A DNA stretch of 64,000 nt from NCBI RefSeq assembly GCF_022919135.1, contig NZ_CP095049.1, positions 5,589,001 to 5,653,000 on the forward strand. Reading direction: 5' to 3'. Source of the stretch: Hymenobacter cellulosivorans (lineage in GTDB: Bacteria > Bacteroidota > Bacteroidia > Cytophagales > Hymenobacteraceae). The translations under genes and the position numbers were made by a program. Under the pieces are notes generated by a model. It had not been told where the DNA came from. It did not search any database and worked only from the letters and a program-made list of their open reading frames with translations. This document shows, piece by piece, positions 1 to 8,916 of this stretch (its first letter is position 1; each line of letters begins with the position of its first letter).

Positions 1-2334
1 CGCCTGGATCTGATGAACGCAGCACAATGGGCCGCTGTCAACAACCAGGCCTACGACAATGCCGGGCTACCGCGCCAGCCATTTGCCGCCAACATTCCGG
101 CCGGCGTGGACACCGACTGGCAGGAGGAGTTCTTTAAGCAGGGCTCTGTTCAGGACTACAACCTGGGCTTTTCGGGGGGCGGCCCCAACTCTAATTTCAA
201 CGTATCGGGAGGCTATTTCAAGCAGACTGGCACGGTGCAGGGGCCGGAGTTTGAGCGTTACAGCTTCCGTGTTAACACGGGCTTCAACCGCGGACGGTTC
301 CGGTTTGGGGAAAATGCCATGCTTTCGCGCACCAACCAGACCCGCCTTAACGTCATTCCTTTCTATGGCTCACCGTTTTACAACGTGGTGCAGATGCTAC
401 CCGTCAACTCGGTGTATGACCCCACCACGCCCGGCGGCTACGGCATCGGCAACGCCAATGCCAGTACGTTTGGCCTGAACCCGATTGCCTCCCAGGATCT
501 GCTCAACGACACTGGCACCTCTAACCGCTTGCAGGGCAACGTGTATGGTGAGGTATCCATTTTCGACTTCCTGCGCTACCGCCTCAATCTCGCCACCGAG
601 TTCCACGCCTTCCACGACCAGCAGAAGCGCCAATACGGCAACTGGCGGCAAAACGACATCACTCAGCTGTCTAACTTCGGCGAAAACCAAGGCAACGAGT
701 TGTTCGGCATGGCCGAAAATACCCTCACCTTCGACCGCAGCTTTGGCAACCACAATCTGACCGTGGTGGGTGGCTACAGCCAGCAGCGCTTCCGCCAAGA
801 GTTTACGCGCGGCGTGAACTTTGGCTACGGTACCGGTCCCGTCTACTATTGGGCGCTGGATGCCGGCAGCCAGACGCCGCAGGCCATCGGCTCGTCGTAT
901 GAATGGGCAAAGCAGTCGTTTTTTGGACAGGTCACCTACGACTACGACCAGCGTTACCTACTCACTGCTGCTTTCCGCCGCGACGGCTCGTCGCGCTTTG
1001 ATCCGAACAACCGCTGGGGCAACTTCGGCGCCGCGTCAGTGGGCTGGCGCGTGTCGAAAGAGGCCTTCTTTGCGGGCATTACCGCCGTTTCTGACCTCAA
1101 GCTCCGGGCTTCGTACGGCCGCCTGGGCAACGATTTGCTGAATGGGGCTTACGGTGGCTCTTATTTGTCGCAAGGCTTCATTAATACCAATGTCAACTAC
1201 GCATTAAATGGCAGCGTTCAAAATGGCAACGGTGCCATTCAGACGGCGTATGCCAGCACGGGCATTCGGTGGGAAGACCGGCGCACGACCAACGTAGGCT
1301 TCGATGCGGGCTTCGTCGACAACCGCCTGACGCTGTCGGCCGACTACTACGTATCGCAGACCAACGACGCGCTGATCAACCCCAACTTGCCCCTGACTTT
1401 CGGCAACGCTGGTCCGAACCCGTTCCGCAACCTGGGCAAGCTGGAGAACAAAGGCTTTGAGGTAGTTCTGGGGTACAACGATAACCGGAACACTTTCCGC
1501 TACGGTGCTACAGCCAACCTGACCACGCTCAAAAACACGGTGTTGGACCTGGGCAGAGCTGGCGGTGAAGGCAGCGGCGCGGCCAACTTCTTCAGCGGTG
1601 GCCCCCGCGACATTACCCGCACGGAAGTGGGCTACGAGGTAGGCTCGTTCTACCTCTATCAGTTCGACGGCATTTACCAAACCGGTGACGCCAACATCCC
1701 AACCGGCCTAGCTCCTGGGGATGTGCGCTATAAGGATATCGACAACAACGGCGTCATCAATGACAAGGACCGCTCCCACGTGGGCCGGGTGTTCCCGAAG
1801 CTGCAGTATGGTCTGAACCTGAATCTGGGCTACGGTGGCTTCGACCTGACGGGGTTCCTACAGGGCGTGCAGGGCAACGACGTGATGAACTTGAGCAAGT
1901 TTCTGACCGACAACACGGCCGACAACAGCAACTACCGCGCAGATTTCAGCCCCTGGACGCCGACCAACCCATCTAACACGACGCCCCGCGCCATCAAATC
2001 GGGTGGACCCCAGAACGGTGACGCCGCCGGCAACAATGCCCGGTTTAACACGACGCGCTGGCTGGAAGATGGCTCTTACCTGCGCCTGAAGAACCTGCAA
2101 CTGGGCTATACCGTGCCCAAAGCCACGCTTGAAAAAACCAAGTATGTGGCCTCCCTGCGCGTATTTGCTACGGCTCAGAACCTGTTTACGGTAACCGACT
2201 ACACCGGCTACGACCCCGAAACCGTGGGTAGCGGAGCCTTCAATACCCTGGGCAACAACCTGGCCCGCGGCGTCGACGAAGGCTCCTACCCCAACCTGCG
2301 TTCCTTCACGCTGGGCATTCAGGCTGGCTTCTAG
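1..2334 (+). CDS. SusC/RagA-type TonB-linked outer membrane transporter (5' end outside window)
   Basis: Outer-membrane transporter that, with its SusD partner, takes up glycans using TonB energy. The frame is open from base 1, so the gene is cut by the window edge. 777 residues remain of the usual 1,000 or so; the signal peptide, carboxypeptidase-like domain and most of the plug are missing. What remains is the end of the plug (LMNAAQWAAV near the start) and the beta-barrel, with aromatic-rich strands such as LLTAAFRRDGSSRF near residue 320 and a terminal phenylalanine. susD starts 32 bases downstream. Two GH43 lipoproteins follow, which suggests an arabinose- or xylose-containing substrate; that last point is inference. 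Confidence 0.95.
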   Translation, partial: RLDLMNAAQWAAVNNQAYDNAGLPRQPFAANIPAGVDTDWQEEFFKQGSVQDYNLGFSGGGPNSNFNVSGGYFKQTGTVQGPEFERYSFRVNTGFNRGRFRFGENAMLSRTNQTRLNVIPFYGSPFYNVVQMLPVNSVYDPTTPGGYGIGNANASTFGLNPIASQDLLNDTGTSNRLQGNVYGEVSIFDFLRYRLNLATEFHAFHDQQKRQYGNWRQNDITQLSNFGENQGNELFGMAENTLTFDRSFGNHNLTVVGGYSQQRFRQEFTRGVNFGYGTGPVYYWALDAGSQTPQAIGSSYEWAKQSFFGQVTYDYDQRYLLTAAFRRDGSSRFDPNNRWGNFGAASVGWRVSKEAFFAGITAVSDLKLRASYGRLGNDLLNGAYGGSYLSQGFINTNVNYALNGSVQNGNGAIQTAYASTGIRWEDRRTTNVGFDAGFVDNRLTLSADYYVSQTNDALINPNLPLTFGNAGPNPFRNLGKLENKGFEVVLGYNDNRNTFRYGATANLTTLKNTVLDLGRAGGEGSGAANFFSGGPRDITRTEVGYEVGSFYLYQFDGIYQTGDANIPTGLAPGDVRYKDIDNNGVINDKDRSHVGRVFPKLQYGLNLNLGYGGFDLTGFLQGVQGNDVMNLSKFLTDNTADNSNYRADFSPWTPTNPSNTTPRAIKSGGPQNGDAAGNNARFNTTRWLEDGSYLRLKNLQLGYTVPKATLEKTKYVASLRVFATAQNLFTVTDYTGYDPETVGSGAFNTLGNNLARGVDEGSYPNLRSFTLGIQAGF

Positions 2335-2366
2335 GCCCTTTCCACTCATCTACATCATCCACGGAT

Positions 2367-3938
2367 ATGAAAGCTTCTTTTTTGACTCGGTTGGGCCTGG
2401 CCAGTGTATTACTACTGAGCGCCACGGCCTGCGAGAAGGATATTCTCAACCAGGTGAATCCCAACTTGCCGACCTCGGAAGGTTCTTTTAAGACTAGCGA
2501 CGACGCGGTGAGGGCAGCCAACGCCTGCTACGCCGGCCTGCAAGGGCTGGGCATGTACCGACGCTGGCTCAACTTTGCCTTCGACCTGCGCGATGATACT
2601 GGCTTTAGTCAAAGCCCCTGGGGCGAGTTGGCCGACTTCACGCACTTCATCCAGACGAACTACGACTTTGAGGTGTCGAACAACATCTGGCGCGACCATT
2701 ACCGCACTATTTACCGCTGCAACCAAGTCCTGGGCAAAGTGCCCAGCATTCAGGGCATGGACGCGACCCTGCAAAAGCGGGTACTGGCCGAAGCCCGTTT
2801 TTTGCGCGCCTTGTGCTACTTCAACCTCGTCTCGCTCTACGGCAATGTGCCGCTAGTACTGGCCACCGCTACCGACCTGAACACTGTGCCTCCCCAAGGC
2901 AACGAAGCCCAGGTGTGGTCTCAGGTTATCAGCGACTTGCAAGCCGCGCAAGCCGATCTGCCGGTATCCTACACCGGCAACGATATAGGCCGGGCCACCA
3001 AGGGTGCGGCCACGACGCTGCTGGGCAAAGCTTACATGCAGAACAAGCGCTGGGCCGATGCGCAGGCGCAATTTGCGCAGGTTATCAGTTCGGGCAGATA
3101 CCAATTGGCGGCTAATTACACCGATAATTTCCGCCACACCACCGAAAACAACTCGGAATCTATTTTCGAGGTACAGTTCACCGACGAAAAGAAAGGTGGC
3201 AATGATGCCGGTAACGGCCCCGATGCTACTTCCTCGCAGGGCGGGCAGCGCTCCCAGTTCTGGGGCGTGCCCGGCTATGGCTTCAACGACGGGGAGGTGC
3301 GGCCCTGGGTGGTGCGCGAGTTTTTGCAGGAGCCCACGGCTACCGGGCAGCGCGACCCGCGCCTGGCCGCTACCGTGTTCTACAACCGTAAAGATCAGAC
3401 GCAGTTTCCCACGGCCCTGGCCTCCGATGCCGATACGCTGGTATACGGCGTAGGATTTCTGACGCGCTATGGCAACGAGGCCCGCAACCGCTCCCGCGTG
3501 TACTGGCGCAAGTACCAGACCGACTACTACCGCACGTTCGAGGATTTTGACTCGCCCATTAACCATCGGGTGATGCGCTACGCCGATGTGCTCCTGCTGC
3601 AGGCGGAGGCGATGAATGAGCAGAATAATCCTGCCATGGCCATTCCGCTGGTAAACCAGGTCCGCCAGCGGGCCGGCCTGGCGCCGCTGCCTGGCACTCT
3701 ATCCCGAGAGGCCCTGCGCACCCAGCTGATGCACGAGCGGGTGACGGAACTCACGGGCGAGGGTGTCCGCTGGTTTGATCTGCAGCGCTGGGATCTGCTG
3801 ACCGATGCGGCCAAGGTAAACGAGCTCAAGGCCCGCGACCCTGACTTCAATAATTTCATTGTTGGCAAGTCGCGCCTGCTGCCGTTGCTGCAAACGGAAG
3901 TCGACCTGAACCGCCTGCAACAAAACTCGCAGTGGTAG
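2367..3938 (+). CDS. SusD/RagB-family nutrient-binding outer membrane lipoprotein
   Basis: Surface lipoprotein that caps the SusC barrel and binds the glycan. It has a lipoprotein signal peptide with lipobox SATAC (Cys about residue 22). The SusD core shows EARFLRALCYFNLVSLYGNV, the hallmark TPR-like helix, and the C-terminal RagB/SusD part shows MRYADVLLLQAEAMNE and a WFDLQRWDLL ending. At 523 residues it is a normal family length. It lies in the same operon as the upstream susC, with a 32-base gap. A strong hairpin at 3953-4005 probably ends the susCD transcript. Confidence 0.95.
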   Translation: MKASFLTRLGLASVLLLSATACEKDILNQVNPNLPTSEGSFKTSDDAVRAANACYAGLQGLGMYRRWLNFAFDLRDDTGFSQSPWGELADFTHFIQTNYDFEVSNNIWRDHYRTIYRCNQVLGKVPSIQGMDATLQKRVLAEARFLRALCYFNLVSLYGNVPLVLATATDLNTVPPQGNEAQVWSQVISDLQAAQADLPVSYTGNDIGRATKGAATTLLGKAYMQNKRWADAQAQFAQVISSGRYQLAANYTDNFRHTTENNSESIFEVQFTDEKKGGNDAGNGPDATSSQGGQRSQFWGVPGYGFNDGEVRPWVVREFLQEPTATGQRDPRLAATVFYNRKDQTQFPTALASDADTLVYGVGFLTRYGNEARNRSRVYWRKYQTDYYRTFEDFDSPINHRVMRYADVLLLQAEAMNEQNNPAMAIPLVNQVRQRAGLAPLPGTLSREALRTQLMHERVTELTGEGVRWFDLQRWDLLTDAAKVNELKARDPDFNNFIVGKSRLLPLLQTEVDLNRLQQNSQW

Positions 3939-3952
3939 CCTGGTTCTGCTTC

Positions 3953-4005
3953 AGAAAATGAAAGAGCCGCTCCGCCCCCGTGCCGGAGCGGCCCTTTCAT
4001 TTTCT
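3953..4005 (+). terminator. Rho-independent terminator after susD
   Basis: Inverted repeat with 22-base arms (3953-3974 and 3984-4005) and one mismatch. The arm core GCCGCTCCG is flanked by A-rich then T-rich sequence (AGAAAATGAAAG / CTTTCATTTTCT), and the loop is about 9 bases. It lies 15 bases after the susD stop. Confidence 0.8.
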
Positions 4006-4097
4006 ATTTTCCAGCGGCACGGCATTGCCAGGCCACTGCCATGCTTGAGGTATGGGCTTTTATGCTGCCCCATTTTTTGCTCCTTACTCCTTCCCGT

Positions 4098-5147
4098 ATG
4101 TTCGCCCTTTCCCGCCTGCTCCCGCTAAGCCTGCTGGCCCTGACCCTAGCCTGTCAGAAGTCTGCTCCGGCCCAGCCCACCGTGGCCCCGCCCACGAACA
4201 CCACCTTTACCAATCCGCTGCTCCCGGCCGGCCCCGACCCCTGGGTCATCCGCCGCGGCGACACGTATTACTACATGCATACCACCGGCAACAACCTGGT
4301 GATTCGCAAAACGGCGAAAATGTCGGAGCTGGGCTCGGCCGTGAGTACCGTGGTCTGGACGCCCCAGCAGGCCAGCGTCACTCAGCGCGACATCTGGGCT
4401 CCGGAGCTGCATTTCCTGGATGGCAAGTGGTATATCTACTATTCTGCCGACCCGCTTTGCTGCGACGGACACCGGATCAACGTACTAGAAAATGCCAACG
4501 CGGACCCCACCACCGGTGCCTGGGTCGACAAGGGTCGGATTGCCGTGCCGGGCAACGACCTTTGGGCCATCGACGGGACGGTACTGGAGCAGAACGGTAA
4601 ACGTTACCTGCTCTGGTCGGGTCATGAGGTGGCCAACAGCCAGGTGCAGCGCCTCTACATTGCCGAAATGAGCAACCCCTGGACGCTCATTGGCCCTCGG
4701 GTCGAGCTTTCCAGCCCGCAATACAGCTGGGAACGAAACGGCAGCCCGGCCGTCAACGAAGGGCCTGAAGTGCTGAAGCACGGCGACAAAACCTTCATCG
4801 TTTACTCGGCCAGCCACTGCAGCACCGATGACTACGCCCTGGGCCTGCTCACGGCCTCCGCCACCGCCGACCCCCTGAAGCTTACGTCCTGGACCAAGTC
4901 GGCCACGCCGGTGTTTGTTAAGAACCCAGCCGGCCAAGCCTACGGTCCTGGGCACAACGCCTTTTTTCAAAGCAAGGACGGCACCGAGGACTGGATAATC
5001 TACCACGCCAACCCGCAAACCGGCCAGGGTTGCGGCGACAACCGGAGCCCGCGGATGCAGAAGTTCACCTGGAATGCCGACGGCACGCCTAATTTCGGCT
5101 CCCCGGTAGCCGTCGGCACCGCTTTGCCCAAGCCGGCCGGCGAATAA
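4098..5147 (+). CDS. Exported GH43 glycoside hydrolase lipoprotein (arabinofuranosidase-like)
   Basis: Predicted five-bladed beta-propeller hydrolase of family GH43, acting on arabinose- or xylose-containing side chains. The ATG at 4098 is chosen over the upstream ATG at 4041 because it gives a clean lipoprotein signal (SLLALTLAC, Cys19). The three GH43 acidic residues are visible: base Asp47 in GPDPW, pKa-modulating Asp159 in AIDGT and acid Glu221 in NEGPEV. RDIWAPELHFLDGKWYIYY is a typical GH43 blade. At 349 residues it is a single-domain enzyme. It is followed after 51 bases by a second GH43. The exact substrate cannot be read from the sequence. Confidence 0.88.
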   Translation: MFALSRLLPLSLLALTLACQKSAPAQPTVAPPTNTTFTNPLLPAGPDPWVIRRGDTYYYMHTTGNNLVIRKTAKMSELGSAVSTVVWTPQQASVTQRDIWAPELHFLDGKWYIYYSADPLCCDGHRINVLENANADPTTGAWVDKGRIAVPGNDLWAIDGTVLEQNGKRYLLWSGHEVANSQVQRLYIAEMSNPWTLIGPRVELSSPQYSWERNGSPAVNEGPEVLKHGDKTFIVYSASHCSTDDYALGLLTASATADPLKLTSWTKSATPVFVKNPAGQAYGPGHNAFFQSKDGTEDWIIYHANPQTGQGCGDNRSPRMQKFTWNADGTPNFGSPVAVGTALPKPAGE

Positions 5148-5198
5148 GCGTGACCCGCTTTCCATCCGCTACTTTCTTTCCCACAAGCTGCTTTCTTC

Positions 5199-6830
5199 AT
5201 GGTCTTTCCCCTCAAAAATCCGCTGGTACTTAGCCTGGGCCTTATGCTCGGGGCTTGCCAGAGCGCCACTACCAGCGTCAGCACGCCTACCGCCACTACC
5301 GCCGAAACCGTAGCCGAGGCTGATGTGCCCGCCCTGAACATCGTCAACCCGGTACTGGCCGGCGACTTTCCCGACCCGTCCATTACTAAGGTCGGCGACA
5401 CGTATTGGGCCACGGCCACCTCGTCCAACTGGGGCCCGGCCTTTCCCCTGCTCCAATCCACCAATCTGATTGACTGGAAGCTTGTGGGCCACGTGTTTCC
5501 CAAGGAGCTGCCCGCCTGGGCCGACTATTACTTCTGGGCCCCGGAAATCAGTCAAGAAGGCAACAAGACCTACATCTATTATACGGCCCACAAAAAAGGC
5601 GGCAACCTGGCCGTCGGCATTGCCAGCGCCGACCGGCCCGAGGGCCCCTACACCGACCACGGCCCGATGGTGGCCCAGCCCGACGGCTCCATCGATGGTT
5701 TCCCGATGCGCGACGAAAACGGCCAGCTCTACCTGATCTGGAAAGAGGACGGCAACAGCATCCAGCAGCCCACCCCTATCTGGGCCCAGCGCCTGAATGA
5801 AGAGCACACGGCCCTGGTGGGCGAGAAAAAGGAGTTGTTTCGCAATACCGCCCCCTGGGAAGGCAACCTGGTGGAAGGCGTCTGCATGATCAAGCGCAAC
5901 GAGTATTTCTACGCCTTCTATGCCGGCAACGGCTGCTGCGGCCACACCTGCACCTACGGCATCGGGGTAGCCCGGTCCAAGAGCCTGCTTGGCCCCTGGG
6001 AGAAGTACGACAAGAACCCCATCCTGACCAAAAATGAGAAATGGGCCTGCCCCGGCCACGGCACCGTCTTCAACCGCGGCAAGCGCTGGTACATGCTGCA
6101 CCACGCCTACGATACGAACAGCTTCGAGTTTGTGGGCCGTCAGGGTGTCATCAGCGAGTTTACCTGGACAGCTTCCGACTGGCCCGATTTCAAAAACAGC
6201 AACTCTATTCCGACCCGGTCGGCCCCGGTAGCACCCCGCGCCTTCAACGACGAGTTCGACCAACCTACGCTGTTACCCTCCTGGCAGTGGCCAATCGAGG
6301 AGCGGCCCACCGTGGCCCTGCAGGGCGGTAAGCTCCTGCTCCGGGCCCGGCCCCAGCACAGCGGCGCCGTCTTGGGCCAGCACACCCTCACGGCCGAGTA
6401 CACCGCCACCACTACCCTGCTTAGCCCCGCCAAGCTGCCCGCCGGCACCGTCGCCGGCATTGCTGCCCACGGCGACCCGGAAAACACCCTGGCCCTGACG
6501 GCCGGTAGCGGCAAGCTCCAGCTTTGGCAGCTCGAAAAAGGCAAGCAGAAGACCCTGAGCGAAGTAAAGCTTCCCGCTACGGCCGCCCTCACCCTGCGAA
6601 TGCAGGCCCAGGGCGGCAACCAGTTCCAGTTTGCCTGGAGCACGGATGGCGGCAAAACCTGGCAAAACCTGCCCGGCCTCACAGCTCCCGTCAACGGTAC
6701 CTATCTGCCGCCCTGGGACCGGGGCGTGCGGGCCGGCGTACTAGCTAAAGGCCCGGCCACGGCCACGGCGGTATTTGAAAGCTTCCGCCTCGACAGCCAG
6801 CTCCCCGTGGCCCAGGCCACCGGCAAATAG
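5199..6830 (+). CDS. Exported GH43 glycoside hydrolase lipoprotein with C-terminal beta-sandwich domain
   Basis: Second GH43 of the locus, 543 residues, with lipobox GLMLGAC (Cys20). Catalytic candidates are Asp59 (FPDPS), Asp166 (SIDGF) and Glu226 (LVEGVCM). The propeller ends near residue 340. A roughly 190-residue concanavalin-like beta-sandwich follows, as in beta-xylosidase/arabinofuranosidase two-domain GH43 proteins. It probably trims the same glycan as the neighbouring enzyme. The transcript ends at the hairpin at 6871-6907. Confidence 0.9.
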   Translation: MVFPLKNPLVLSLGLMLGACQSATTSVSTPTATTAETVAEADVPALNIVNPVLAGDFPDPSITKVGDTYWATATSSNWGPAFPLLQSTNLIDWKLVGHVFPKELPAWADYYFWAPEISQEGNKTYIYYTAHKKGGNLAVGIASADRPEGPYTDHGPMVAQPDGSIDGFPMRDENGQLYLIWKEDGNSIQQPTPIWAQRLNEEHTALVGEKKELFRNTAPWEGNLVEGVCMIKRNEYFYAFYAGNGCCGHTCTYGIGVARSKSLLGPWEKYDKNPILTKNEKWACPGHGTVFNRGKRWYMLHHAYDTNSFEFVGRQGVISEFTWTASDWPDFKNSNSIPTRSAPVAPRAFNDEFDQPTLLPSWQWPIEERPTVALQGGKLLLRARPQHSGAVLGQHTLTAEYTATTTLLSPAKLPAGTVAGIAAHGDPENTLALTAGSGKLQLWQLEKGKQKTLSEVKLPATAALTLRMQAQGGNQFQFAWSTDGGKTWQNLPGLTAPVNGTYLPPWDRGVRAGVLAKGPATATAVFESFRLDSQLPVAQATGK

Positions 6831-6870
6831 CCCGGCTCGGTTATCCAGCCAAGCTTTTACTTCTCATGAT

Positions 6871-6907
6871 ATAAGAAAGGCCGACAAGATTTGTCGGCCT
6901 TTCTTAT
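6871..6907 (+). terminator. Terminator after the second GH43 gene
   Basis: Perfect 17-base inverted repeat (6871-6887 and 6891-6907) with a 3-base loop; the right arm is TTGTCGGCCTTTCTTAT. It lies 40 bases beyond the stop codon and could work in both directions. Confidence 0.85.
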
Positions 6908-7170
6908 GCGCTTATACCTCTTCGAGTGACTATACTTGTCTGCTTTGCTGCGAACCTGCCTGCAAAGCCACAGTATAATTTATGATGCTGCATGGCTTCA
7001 GCGTTTCGCGCTCCGGACGCAATGCGTTGCCACTCCTTCGACAGGCATTGTAAAGAGGTTACACGCCATTGCGCTGGTCACGGGGCGTTGTTGTAGCTAC
7101 TGTTTCTTTGTCGTCTTTGTCACGGCAGCCGACAGCTGCTTCAAGCCATTGACTGCCAGCCTCCCCCGCC
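6908..7170. other. Gene-free stretch upstream of parB
   Basis: About 260 bases between the GH43 terminator and the parS-like repeat. I see no convincing open frame, RNA gene or repeat. In many relatives parA sits directly before parB; here there is no trace of it. Confidence 0.5.
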
Positions 7171-7205
7171 AATGTTCCACGACTATTTCTGTTGCGTGGA
7201 ACATT
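7171..7205. promoter_or_regulatory. Split parS-like site: two parS half-sites separated by 13 bases
   Basis: Perfect 11-base inverted repeat AATGTTCCACG (7171-7181) and CGTGGAACATT (7195-7205). Joined together, the halves give TGTTCCACGTGGAACA, which fits the general bacterial parS consensus (tGTTNCACGTGNAACa). Here 13 bases lie between them. The site ends 28 bases before the -7 box of parB. ParB binding or autoregulation is inferred from the half-site match and the position. Confidence 0.6.
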
Positions 7206-7232
7206 TTTTCTGCCGCTTCCCGGTCGTTTGTG

Positions 7233-7240
7233 TATTTTTG
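7233..7240 (+). promoter_or_regulatory. Probable parB promoter, -7 box
   Basis: TATTTTTG matches the Bacteroidota -7 element TAnnTTTG exactly. It predicts a leader of about 40 bases before the ATG at 7284. The -33 box is weak; only a T-run and CTG lie near 7206-7212, just after the parS-like repeat. Confidence 0.55.
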
Positions 7241-7283
7241 AATCCTGCTTTCCCCTGGCACTGGGTGGAAACGGAATGTCGGT

Positions 7284-8246
7284 ATGTCAGAGAAGAACGA
7301 AGAGAAAAACGCTCCGGCGGCTCCCGCCGCAGCCAAACGCAAGATTGGCGGCCTGGGCCGCGGCCTGAACGCCCTCATTGAAGGCAGCTACGAAAAGAAA
7401 AGTGAGCGGGTGGGCCTGGTGCCTCATCCCATGAACTCCGTAGGCTTCATTCCCGTCGGCCAAATCGAGGCAAACCCCTACCAGCCCCGCACCCACTTCG
7501 ACCAGGAGGCGCTGCAGGAGCTGGCCGAATCCATCAAGATTCAGGGCATCATCCAGCCCGTGACGGTGCGCCAGACCGGCACCAACGCCTACCAGCTTAT
7601 TTCCGGGGAGCGGCGCTTGCAGGCTTCCAAGCTGGCCGGCCTCGACTCGATTCCGGCCTACATTCGCAAGGCCGACGACCAGCAGATGCTGGAAATGGCC
7701 CTGATTGAGAACATTCAGCGCGAAAACCTCAACGCCATTGAAATTGCCCTCAGCTACCAGCGCCTGGTGAGCGAGTGCAACCTCAAGCAGGAAGAGCTCG
7801 GCGACCGGGTTGGCAAAAACCGCTCGACCGTCACCAACTACCTGCGCCTGCTCAAACTCCCGCCCGATATTCAGATTGGCCTGCGCGATACGGTCATCAG
7901 CATGGGCCACGCCCGCGCCCTGATCAACATCGACGACGCCGAGCAGCAGCTGGCTCTGTTCCACCGCATCGTGGCCGAGGAGCTGTCGGTGCGCAAGGTG
8001 GAGCAGCTGGTACGCGCTGGTTTGGCCTCGCCCAGGAAAGCCGACGCCCCCAATGCCCAAGCCGTGCAGGATACTCAGGTGGTTATTCCGGTGGCCGAGC
8101 TGCGCCGTACCGAGCGGTTCCTCTCCGACCGGTTTGGCAGCAAAGTATTGGTGAAGCCCGGGCCCCAGGGCAATGGTGAAATCAAAATTGCGTTTGACTC
8201 GGTAGAAGACATGCAGCGCATTCTGCATATTCTGCAACCTGCTTAA
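7284..8246 (+). CDS. parB: Chromosome-partitioning protein ParB (ParB/RepB/Spo0J family)
   Basis: DNA-binding CTPase clamp that loads at parS and directs chromosome segregation. It has 320 residues. The N-terminal GLGRGLNAL (23-31) is the ParA-stimulating motif. The nucleotide-binding ParB domain carries GERR (108-111). A helix-turn-helix lies around 165-190 (EELGDRVGKNRSTVTNYLRL), and a C-terminal dimerisation part follows. The ParA-contact motif is intact although no parA is present next to it. A parS-like split repeat lies in its promoter region. The DUF5683 gene follows after 10 bases. Confidence 0.95.
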   Translation: MSEKNEEKNAPAAPAAAKRKIGGLGRGLNALIEGSYEKKSERVGLVPHPMNSVGFIPVGQIEANPYQPRTHFDQEALQELAESIKIQGIIQPVTVRQTGTNAYQLISGERRLQASKLAGLDSIPAYIRKADDQQMLEMALIENIQRENLNAIEIALSYQRLVSECNLKQEELGDRVGKNRSTVTNYLRLLKLPPDIQIGLRDTVISMGHARALINIDDAEQQLALFHRIVAEELSVRKVEQLVRAGLASPRKADAPNAQAVQDTQVVIPVAELRRTERFLSDRFGSKVLVKPGPQGNGEIKIAFDSVEDMQRILHILQPA

Positions 8247-8256
8247 ACCCTATTTG

Positions 8257-8916
8257 ATGACCGGCAATCGGAGCCAACTACCCGCGGTAGTCGCACTGCT
8301 CACCACGCTGCTGGCCGTCACGACCTGGGCCCCGGCCCGGGCCCAGGTCGTGACGGCCGGCCCCGACTCTTTGGCGGTAAGCACGCCCATCGTCACGGAC
8401 TCCGCCCGGCGCACGGCCTCCCTGTTCGGCATTGCTATGACCCGGCCCTCCAAGGCCGGGCTGCTAGCGGTTATGCTGCCCGGGGCCGGCCAGATTTACA
8501 ACCGCAAGTTCTGGAAGCTGCCACTGGTGTACGGCGCCATCGGTGGCACGCTCTACGGCGAGTTTTTCTACCAAACCCGCTACAAAGAATCCCTCACGGC
8601 GCTGGAGGACTTCGCCCAGGGTCGCAAGCCTTCGGGCCCGAACGCAGTCCTGCTGACGGACAGCACCCGGGCCGAGCGCTACCTTCGGGCATACCGCACC
8701 CAGCGCGACGTATTCATTGCCTACACGGCAGTGGCTTACGGCCTGACCATCCTCGACGCTGTCGTCGACGCCCACCTCAAGGACTTCGACATCAGCGACG
8801 ACCTGGGCTTGCAGTGGCAGCCGACCCTGATCTGGATGCCCACGGCAGCCCTTACGCCGGGCTTCTCCCTTACTCTTACCTTGAATAATACGCGCTCCAG
8901 GCGCCCCCTTAAATGA
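8257..8916 (+). CDS. DUF5683 domain protein, exported
   Basis: Protein of unknown function, conserved between parB and dapB in many Bacteroidota. The ATG at 8257 is preferred over the TTG at 8254. A Sec signal peptide ends at APARAQ (about residue 29). The family core LLAVMLPGAGQIYNRKFWK is followed by hydrophobic stretches (LVYGAIGGTLYGEFF, FIAYTAVAYGLTILDAV), so it is probably membrane-associated. Its stop overlaps the dapB start (ATGA at 8913-8916), which implies translational coupling. A 20-bp perfect hairpin (8313-8358) lies inside the signal-peptide coding region. Confidence 0.85.
   Translation: MTGNRSQLPAVVALLTTLLAVTTWAPARAQVVTAGPDSLAVSTPIVTDSARRTASLFGIAMTRPSKAGLLAVMLPGAGQIYNRKFWKLPLVYGAIGGTLYGEFFYQTRYKESLTALEDFAQGRKPSGPNAVLLTDSTRAERYLRAYRTQRDVFIAYTAVAYGLTILDAVVDAHLKDFDISDDLGLQWQPTLIWMPTAALTPGFSLTLTLNNTRSRRPLK
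8313..8358. repeat. Perfect 20-bp inverted repeat inside the DUF5683 coding sequence
   Basis: Arms 8313-8332 and 8339-8358 are exact reverse complements with a 6-base loop and are very GC-rich. The element codes for the end of the signal peptide and its cleavage region. A stem this long is unusual inside a coding sequence and is not a terminator (no T-run follows). Confidence 0.9.

Noticed and set aside
5169..6263. A 364-codon antisense frame over the second GH43 gene
   Set aside because: Shadow of a well-supported lipoprotein gene.
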